A DNA stretch of 64,000 nt from Neoalteromonas arenosi (GTDB taxonomy: Bacteria > Pseudomonadota > Gammaproteobacteria > Enterobacterales > Alteromonadaceae), in contig NZ_JAUCBP010000013.1 of the NCBI RefSeq assembly GCF_030362855.1, forward strand, positions 186,001 to 250,000. Direction: 5' to 3'. The notes under the pieces were generated by a model that saw only the letters and a program-made list of their open reading frames with translations, was not told the origin of the DNA and made no database searches. Within the stretch, counting starts at the first letter, position 1. Each line of letters begins with the position of its first letter. Positions 57,958-64,000 of this stretch are shown here, piece after piece. A program made the translations under genes and the position numbers.

Positions 57958-58731
57958 CTAGTTTGCGCTGTGTAGAATATCGACCAGCTGATATTTATCT
58001 AACAGCGCCTGATATGAACCATTGGCAAACATAGTTGTCAGGCGTTGGTTAAAATATTCGCGCAGTTCGACATCTGGAATTGCCGCAGCATACGGACTCT
58101 TTGGAAACAGTGAGTGGTAGGTAATTGCTTGTCCTTGCAACTCCGGCTCGGCGATCGAATAAAAGTAACGGAAGATGTTTTGGTCCAATACGGCAACTTC
58201 GAGGTTGCCGCGCAATAGTAAGGTGACTTGCCGTTGCTGTTCAGGTAGTTCCAAATAGTTCTCTCTGCCTTTGACCGCATTTGCGTATTCGGGGCCTAAA
58301 ACGATCGTCGCGGACTGAAAAGCCACAACCGAGTAGCTGTTTAAATCAGCTATCCGTGAAACTTCCACATTGTTTTTAGTCAGCGAAATCGCAAAATTTT
58401 GGTAGGCGATGTAGGGTTCTGTCAACCACTCTTGATTGATATCGTGCCATTTATTTAATGTTAAACCGATATCTGCACGCTGATTGCGTAATTCACTCGG
58501 GGTTCTGCCGAATGGCACGTAGATTGGCTGAATTTCATAGCCAAGTGGCTTAAAAATGTGCCGCACAATATCTAACTCAACCCCTGTATCATTGGCGCCA
58601 AACACATAGGGCGGTTTGTGATACCCCACAACTACGGAGAGAGTTTGTTGGGCATGGGTAGCCGCGGCACACAAGAAAATCACTGCACTAATGCACCACT
58701 GTAGAAGTCTTAACCCGTGTCGAATCGTCAA
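57958..58731 (-). CDS. solute-binding protein of the SBP_bac_3 family, exported
   Basis: A 257-residue protein with a signal peptide (about 1-27) and a periplasmic binding fold of the amino-acid binding type (VGYHKPPYVFGANDTGVELDIVRHI, then the second-lobe LRQ-like segments). No permease or ATPase gene is beside it, so it may be a stand-alone sensor-type or orphan binding protein. Divergent from prmA by 65 bp. Confidence 0.85.
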   Translation of the reverse strand: MTIRHGLRLLQWCISAVIFLCAAATHAQQTLSVVVGYHKPPYVFGANDTGVELDIVRHIFKPLGYEIQPIYVPFGRTPSELRNQRADIGLTLNKWHDINQEWLTEPYIAYQNFAISLTKNNVEVSRIADLNSYSVVAFQSATIVLGPEYANAVKGRENYLELPEQQRQVTLLLRGNLEVAVLDQNIFRYFYSIAEPELQGQAITYHSLFPKSPYAAAIPDVELREYFNQRLTTMFANGSYQALLDKYQLVDILHSAN

Positions 58732-58796
58732 AACACTATCTTATCTGGAATACTTGTTTGCTATCATATCGCAAAAACGAACTAAAAAGGTGTCCG

Positions 58797-59687
58797 ATGG
58801 CTTGGTTACAATTGATTATTGATACACATCCCGACAGAGCTAATGCCATTGGGGATTGGCTAGAAGAACATGAGGCGCAGGCCGTGACGTTCGTCGACGG
58901 TGAAGATACCCCCATGTATGAGCCCAAAATCGGTGAAGTGAAATTGTGGCCCGATACGCGTATTACTGGTCTGTACGACAGTGAATTTGATGTTTTCGCA
59001 GTAGAGCAAGCATTAAGCGCTGCGGGCTTACTGGCGGCAGAAGATAAAACCAAGATAGAGCAACTGGAAGATAAAGATTGGATCCGTGAATGGATGGATA
59101 GTTTTCATCCTATGCAATTTGGTCAACGTTTGTGGATCTGCCCGAGTTGGCGCGAAGTGCCTGACGCCAATGCCGTGAATGTGATGCTCGATCCAGGTCT
59201 AGCCTTTGGTACGGGTACCCATCCAACAACCGCCTTGTGTTTGGAATGGTTAGATGGTTTGGCTATGCAAGATACTCTAGTTGTTGATTTTGGGTGTGGC
59301 TCTGGAATTTTGGGTGTAGCAGCACTCAAGCTAGGTGCAAAGCACTGTATTGGTATTGATATTGACCCGCAGGCGCTAATCGCTACACAAGCTAATGCTG
59401 AGCGCAATGAGGTGGGCGATAAATTTGATGTGTATTTACCTGACAATCAACCGAGCTGCCAAGCCGAAGTAGTGGTAGCCAACATCTTATCTGGGCCGCT
59501 GTTAGAGTTACGTGAAACTATCACAGCATTCTGCAAACCGGGCGGACGCTTGGTTTTATCAGGTATCTTAGCTGAGCAAGTGACGAATATTGAGCAGGCC
59601 TACGCCCAAGATTTTGACTTAGAGCCCAGTGCCATAAAAGGTGAATGGGCAAGGGTAAGCGGTGTCCGCCGTACAAGTGTACGCTAA
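58797..59687 (+). CDS. prmA: ribosomal protein L11 methyltransferase
   Basis: A 296-residue methyltransferase with the SAM motif VVDFGCGSGILG and the family NPPY-like region (VVANILSGPL). It methylates ribosomal protein L11. The ATG at 58797 (MAWLQLIID) follows AAAAAGG and is standard; an upstream frame start is shadow. Confidence 0.97.
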   Translation: MAWLQLIIDTHPDRANAIGDWLEEHEAQAVTFVDGEDTPMYEPKIGEVKLWPDTRITGLYDSEFDVFAVEQALSAAGLLAAEDKTKIEQLEDKDWIREWMDSFHPMQFGQRLWICPSWREVPDANAVNVMLDPGLAFGTGTHPTTALCLEWLDGLAMQDTLVVDFGCGSGILGVAALKLGAKHCIGIDIDPQALIATQANAERNEVGDKFDVYLPDNQPSCQAEVVVANILSGPLLELRETITAFCKPGGRLVLSGILAEQVTNIEQAYAQDFDLEPSAIKGEWARVSGVRRTSVR

Positions 59688-59803
59688 GGTCAGACCACGA
59701 GGGTCTTGTCAATACCTCAAGGACAAATATTGTGCAAAAAATAGCCTTTTCATTTGCTTGAAAATCCGTAAAATGCGTTCCTCTTTAAGCGCAAGGTCAT
59801 TTT

Positions 59804-60817
59804 TTGTACAGCAACTTACTTAAAACACTAAGCATTGGTCCTCACACTCTTGAGAATAACGTTATGTTAGCTCCCATGGCAGGTGTGACAGATCGCCCAT
59901 TCAGACAAATGTGTAAAGCAATGGGAGCCGGTTTAGTCGTTTCAGAGATGTTGTCGAGTAACCCGGACGTTTGGCAATCAAGGAAGTCGCAAAAACGCAT
60001 GGACCACACAGGCGAAGTCGGTGTGCGTTCAGTCCAAATCGCAGGCTCTGAGCCTGACTTAATGGCGCAAGCCGCGCAGTTTAATGTTGACAATGGTGCG
60101 CAAATCATTGACATCAACATGGGCTGTCCGGCGAAGAAAGTGAATAAAAAGCTAGCCGGTTCAGCATTGTTGCAAGACCCTAAGCTAGTTGAATCAATTG
60201 TGCAGGCAGTCGTCAAAGCAGTTGATGTGCCCGTTACGCTAAAAATAAGAACTGGATGGAATCAGGCTAATCGCAACGGAGTTGAAATTGCCAGAATTGC
60301 TGCAGACAACGGTATCCAATCGTTGGCTGTACACGGCAGGACGCGTGAATGCATGTACAAGGGCCATGCAGAGTACGAAACAATCCGTGCAATTAAACAA
60401 GCAATTGATATTCCGGTTATCGCCAATGGCGATATCACCAGTGCTGAAAAAGCCGCGGAAGTCATGCGAAAAACCGGTGCTGACGGCGTGATGATTGGCC
60501 GTGGAGCACAGGGTAACCCTTGGATTTTTAAACAAATCATCGAGCATTTTCAAACTGGACGAAAAGCTGCGCTGCCTTCCTTACAAGAGCAGCACCGAGT
60601 ACTGCGCGAGCATTTGATCAATGTTCAGCAGTTTTACTCAGGTATCAGTGGCGTGCGCATTGCGCGTAAACATGTGGGTTGGTACTTGGCCCAACAAGAC
60701 ACTGATAGAAGTTTCCGCAGTGAATTTAACAGTATCGATACGGATATCGGACAATTGGAAGCTATAGACCGTTTTTTCCAGCAGTTGTGTGACCGACAGG
60801 TCAGTTCAGCCGCTTAA
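59804..60817 (+). CDS. dusB: tRNA-dihydrouridine synthase B
   Basis: A 337-residue FMN enzyme (APMAGVTDRPFRQMC, the catalytic Cys in MGCPAKKVNKK, then TLKIRTGW and GRGAQGNPW). It reduces uridine to dihydrouridine in tRNA. The start is a TTG at 59804 behind AAGG, giving the family N terminus MYSNLLKTLSIG. It is coupled to fis as in E. coli. Confidence 0.97.
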   Translation: MYSNLLKTLSIGPHTLENNVMLAPMAGVTDRPFRQMCKAMGAGLVVSEMLSSNPDVWQSRKSQKRMDHTGEVGVRSVQIAGSEPDLMAQAAQFNVDNGAQIIDINMGCPAKKVNKKLAGSALLQDPKLVESIVQAVVKAVDVPVTLKIRTGWNQANRNGVEIARIAADNGIQSLAVHGRTRECMYKGHAEYETIRAIKQAIDIPVIANGDITSAEKAAEVMRKTGADGVMIGRGAQGNPWIFKQIIEHFQTGRKAALPSLQEQHRVLREHLINVQQFYSGISGVRIARKHVGWYLAQQDTDRSFRSEFNSIDTDIGQLEAIDRFFQQLCDRQVSSAA

Positions 60818-60846
60818 CTTAATTTTTTCAACTGAGCAGGTAGTAT

Positions 60847-61140
60847 ATGTTCGATCAAAACATCACTTCATCATTTACAACAACTGTGACAACTCCGTCA
60901 CAGACATTGGCGCAAAAACCTTTGCGTGACTCTGTTAAGCAAGCAGTAGCTAAATACTTAAAAGAGCTCAACAACAACGACATTGACAACTTGTACGAGT
61001 TAGTGTTGGCTGAACTTGAAGCGCCATTGCTTGAAGAGGTGATGAAGTATACGCGCGGCAATCAAACGCGCGCGTCAGTATTAATGGGTATCAACCGCGG
61101 TACACTGCGCAAGAAGTTAAAGCAATACGGCATGAACTAA
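60847..61140 (+). CDS. fis: Fis nucleoid-associated DNA-binding protein
   Basis: A 97-residue protein (98 in E. coli) with the C-terminal HTH ([19 protein letters not shown]). It shapes the chromosome and activates rRNA and many growth-phase genes. It follows dusB by 29 bp, the classic dusB-fis operon. Confidence 0.98.
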   Translation: MFDQNITSSFTTTVTTPSQTLAQKPLRDSVKQAVAKYLKELNNNDIDNLYELVLAELEAPLLEEVMKYTRGNQTRASVLMGINRGTLRKKLKQYGMN

Positions 61141-61152
61141 GTCCAATTTGAT

Positions 61153-61178
61153 AAAAAAGCACCCTCGGGTGCTTTTTT
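61153..61178 (+). terminator. terminator behind fis
   Basis: AAAAAAGCACCC/GGGTGCTTTTTT with a two-base loop: a strong stem ending in T. Confidence 0.9.
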
Positions 61179-61232
61179 GTTTTGTAATCTTCAACAAGAA
61201 TTTTGTATACAACTTTAGCGACAACACAAACT

Positions 61233-62801
61233 ATGGCAAATCCAATCAAACGCGCACTTCTTAGTGTTTCAGACAAAACTGGTATTTTAGCGTTAGCGCA
61301 ACAATTACACGCTGCGGGCGTAGAAATCTTATCGACCGGCGGTACAGCGAAACTGCTAGCTGACAATGACGTTCCGGTAATTGAAGTCAGTGACTATACG
61401 GGGCATCCAGAAATCATGGCAGGTCGAGTAAAAACACTGCATCCGAAAGTTCACGGTGGCATCTTGGCGCGTCGTGGCGTAGACGAAGCGGTGATGGCAG
61501 ATAACGGTATTCAAGCAATAGATTTGGTTGTAGTTAACTTATACCCGTTCGCACAGACTGTAGCCGATCCGAATTGTAGTCGTGCAGATGCGATTGAAAA
61601 CATCGATATTGGTGGGCCAACCATGGTGCGTGCCGCAGCGAAGAACCACAAAGATGTAACCATTGTGGTAAACGCGAGCGACTATGATGCTGTATTGGCT
61701 GATATGCAAGCAAACCAAGGTGCGGTCAGTGATGCCCTGCGCTTTGATTTGGCCATTAAAGCGTTCGAACATACGGCTGAATACGACGGAATGATCGCAA
61801 ACTATTTTGGTGCGCGCTTGGAGCAGGATGAGGTTAGTGAATTCCCGCGCACATTCAACGTACAGATGACCAAGAAGCAGGATCTGCGCTACGGTGAAAA
61901 CTCGCATCAAAACGCCGCCTTCTACGTTGAAAATAACGTCCAAGAAAACTCTGTAGCAACAGCTTCTCAGCTACAGGGCAAGGCATTGTCATTTAATAAC
62001 ATCGCCGACACGGACTCAGCGCTTGAGTGTGTGAAAGAGTTTGACCAACCGGCGTGTGTCATCGTTAAACACGCTAACCCCTGTGGTGTCGCCCTTGGCG
62101 AATCAATCACTGAAGCCTATGATCGCGCCTACAAAACTGACCCAACATCAGCCTTTGGCGGTATCATCGCGTTTAACCGCGAGCTGGATGCACAAACCGC
62201 AACGGCAATTATCGAGCGTCAATTTGTTGAAGTGATCATTGCACCAAGTGTGGCTGAAGATGCATTAGCCGTGTGCAGCGCCAAACAAAATGTCCGCGTA
62301 TTAGCCTGTGGCGATTGGCAAGGTCAATTAACCGAAGGCTACGACTTTAAACGTGTAAACGGTGGCTTGTTAGTACAAGATCGCGATTTTGGTATGGTTG
62401 AGATGGACGACTTAAAAGTTGTGACTAAAGTACAGCCGACTGAAGAACAACTACGCGACCTAATGTTCACCTGGAAAGTTGCCAAATATGTTAAATCAAA
62501 CGCGATTGTGTACTGCAAAGACGGTATGACTATTGGGGTTGGTGCTGGCCAAATGAGCCGGGTTTACTCAGCGAAAATCGCCGGTATTAAAGCGGCTGAT
62601 GAAAACCTTACCGTTGCTGGCAGTGTAATGGCTTCTGATGCGTTTTTCCCATTCCGCGATGGCATTGACGCTGCGGCAGAGGCAGGCGTTAAAGCCGTTA
62701 TTCAGCCGGGTGGTTCAATGCGCGATGAAGAAGTTATTGCTGCAGCAGACGAGCACGGTATTGCCATGGTGTTTACCGGCATGCGTCATTTCCGTCACTA
62801 A
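61233..62801 (+). CDS. purH: bifunctional AICAR transformylase/IMP cyclohydrolase
   Basis: A 522-residue enzyme for the last two steps of IMP synthesis. It begins [17 protein letters not shown], with the cyclohydrolase part N-terminal (about 1-200) and the transformylase part behind (including KHANPCGVA). The ATG at 61233 fits the family, though the ribosome site is poor. It is followed 23 bp later by purD. Confidence 0.98.
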   Translation: MANPIKRALLSVSDKTGILALAQQLHAAGVEILSTGGTAKLLADNDVPVIEVSDYTGHPEIMAGRVKTLHPKVHGGILARRGVDEAVMADNGIQAIDLVVVNLYPFAQTVADPNCSRADAIENIDIGGPTMVRAAAKNHKDVTIVVNASDYDAVLADMQANQGAVSDALRFDLAIKAFEHTAEYDGMIANYFGARLEQDEVSEFPRTFNVQMTKKQDLRYGENSHQNAAFYVENNVQENSVATASQLQGKALSFNNIADTDSALECVKEFDQPACVIVKHANPCGVALGESITEAYDRAYKTDPTSAFGGIIAFNRELDAQTATAIIERQFVEVIIAPSVAEDALAVCSAKQNVRVLACGDWQGQLTEGYDFKRVNGGLLVQDRDFGMVEMDDLKVVTKVQPTEEQLRDLMFTWKVAKYVKSNAIVYCKDGMTIGVGAGQMSRVYSAKIAGIKAADENLTVAGSVMASDAFFPFRDGIDAAAEAGVKAVIQPGGSMRDEEVIAAADEHGIAMVFTGMRHFRH

Positions 62802-62824
62802 GTTTAAATAAATAGGGTATTAGC

Positions 62825-64000
62825 GTGAAAGTACTGATTATTGGTAGTGGTGGTCGCGAGCATGCATTGGCATGGAAAGCGGCGCAATCTAGCAGCGTAA
62901 CCGACGTTTTTGTTGCTCCGGGTAACGCTGGAACACAACTTGAAGACAAGGTGTCTAACGTTGCCATCGGTGTTGAAGATATTCCCGCATTGTTGGCTTT
63001 TGCTCAAGCTGAAAGTATAGACCTGACCATTGTGGGTCCAGAAGCGCCATTGGTTATTGGCGTTGTTGATGCATTCCGCGCGGCAGGACTGATGATATTC
63101 GGGCCGACTGAAGCGGCTGCGCAGCTCGAGGGCTCAAAAGCCTTCACTAAAGATTTCTTAGCTCGCCATGATATCCCAACGGCCTTTTACTCTGTATTTA
63201 CTGAAGTTGAACCGGCTCTTGCATACGTTAAGCAAAACGGCGCGCCTATCGTTATCAAGGCCGATGGTTTAGCGGCAGGTAAAGGCGTTATTGTCGCTAT
63301 GACAGAAGCTGAAGCCGAAGCTGCGATTAAAGATATGCTGGCGGGTAATGCCTTCGGTGAGGCCGGCAGTCGAGTGGTCATTGAAGAGTTTCTCGATGGA
63401 GAAGAAGCGTCATTTATCGTGATGGTTGATGGTGAAAATGTGTTGCCTTTTGCGACTAGTCAAGATCACAAGCGCGTTGGCAACGGTGATACTGGCCCCA
63501 ATACCGGTGGCATGGGTGCCTACTCTCCAGCACCTGTGGTGACGCCTGATATCCACGCGCGCATTATGAATGAAGTGATTAATCCGACGGTTGCTGGTAT
63601 GCGCGCAGAAGGCAATGAGTACACAGGTTTCTTGTATGCCGGTTTGATGATCATGGCTGACGGAACCCCTAAGGTTATTGAATACAATTGCCGCTTTGGT
63701 GATCCTGAAACTCAACCGATCATGTTGCGTTTAACTTCAGATTTGGTTGAGCTTTGTGTCGCTGCTTGTGAAAAGCGTTTAGATACGCAAACCATTGAGT
63801 TTGATCAGCGTGCAGCCGTTGGTGTAGTGCTTGCGGCGGGTGGTTATCCAGGCAGTTACGCCAAAGGGTTACCCATTGAAGGCTTATCGGCCGCAGCTGA
63901 ATTACCGGGTAAGGTTTTTCATGCCGGAACCAAGTCTCAAGACGGCAAAGTCGTTACTGCCGGCGGCCGCGTATTATGCGCTACCGCTTTGGGTAAAACA
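62825..64000 (+). CDS. purD: phosphoribosylamine--glycine ligase, 3' truncated by window
   Basis: The first 392 codons of about 428. It has a GTG start, KVLIIGSGGREHALAWK at the N terminus, then the ATP-grasp domain (KADGLAAGKGVIVA, GGMGAYSPAP). It makes glycinamide ribonucleotide, an early purine step, from the purH-purD operon. The end lies beyond the window. Confidence 0.97.
   Translation, partial: MKVLIIGSGGREHALAWKAAQSSSVTDVFVAPGNAGTQLEDKVSNVAIGVEDIPALLAFAQAESIDLTIVGPEAPLVIGVVDAFRAAGLMIFGPTEAAAQLEGSKAFTKDFLARHDIPTAFYSVFTEVEPALAYVKQNGAPIVIKADGLAAGKGVIVAMTEAEAEAAIKDMLAGNAFGEAGSRVVIEEFLDGEEASFIVMVDGENVLPFATSQDHKRVGNGDTGPNTGGMGAYSPAPVVTPDIHARIMNEVINPTVAGMRAEGNEYTGFLYAGLMIMADGTPKVIEYNCRFGDPETQPIMLRLTSDLVELCVAACEKRLDTQTIEFDQRAAVGVVLAAGGYPGSYAKGLPIEGLSAAAELPGKVFHAGTKSQDGKVVTAGGRVLCATALGKT

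Overview
The window reads as a chromosome segment of a marine, Alteromonadales-like gammaproteobacterium of moderate GC. The core gene blocks support this: glmU-(DeoR)-glmS, groSL, aroQ-accB-accC, prmA, dusB-fis and purH-purD. So do the DUF3718 protein, the delta-class carbonic anhydrase, the SO_0444-type metal permease and the HiPIP. The species cannot be named from sequence alone.

Positions 1-1827 hold the end of a PpiC-type (parvulin) gene, a small Cys-tailed protein, a CBS-domain protein and an orphan Phd-like antitoxin. The first three look like the tail of a respiratory (probably nitrate reductase) operon. Positions 2016-11938 are a Tn7-like transposon inserted at the classical attTn7 site behind glmS. 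All core genes tnsA, tnsB, tnsC and tnsD/tniQ are intact, and the catalytic or zinc residues sit at almost the same positions as in Tn7. The right end is visible as three tandem 20-bp repeats ending in ACA, 24 bp from the glmS stop codon. A two-gene CBASS anti-phage operon (Cap15-like membrane effector plus CD-NTase) lies between that end and tnsA. Instead of tnsE there is an uncharacterised gene pair, one member with a DUF2384-like C terminus. The left end was not found.

Positions 11963-30052 are host chromosome: glmS, a DeoR-family regulator and glmU; a diguanylate cyclase-like protein with a degenerate signature; a DMT exporter; an ogt plus Ada/AlkA alkylation-repair pair; a serine beta-lactamase-like protein; speA; an XRE/membrane-protein pair; DUF3718; a MerR-regulated metal permease with a clear MerR-type promoter; a delta carbonic anhydrase; and an Hpt-REC-REC-GGDEF protein.

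Positions 30057-38653 are one tightly packed chemotaxis operon on the minus strand. Its order is a CheZ-like membrane protein, cheY, cheA, cheW, an MCP, cheR, cheD and cheB. The first gene is not a standard che gene but carries the D-x-x-G-Q signature of CheZ.

Positions 38796-64000 contain groES-groEL with a sigma-32 promoter, fxsA, cutA-dsbD, an M23 peptidase and aroQ-accB-accC. An accessory stretch follows: an outer-membrane protein, a lipoprotein coupled to a DUF3857/transglutaminase protein, DUF6435, TIGR03643, a FAN1-like nuclease fused to a DEDDh exonuclease, HNH, a CPXCG protein, a flavin reductase-like protein, a HiPIP and an S10 peptidase. The window ends with prmA, dusB-fis, purH and a truncated purD.
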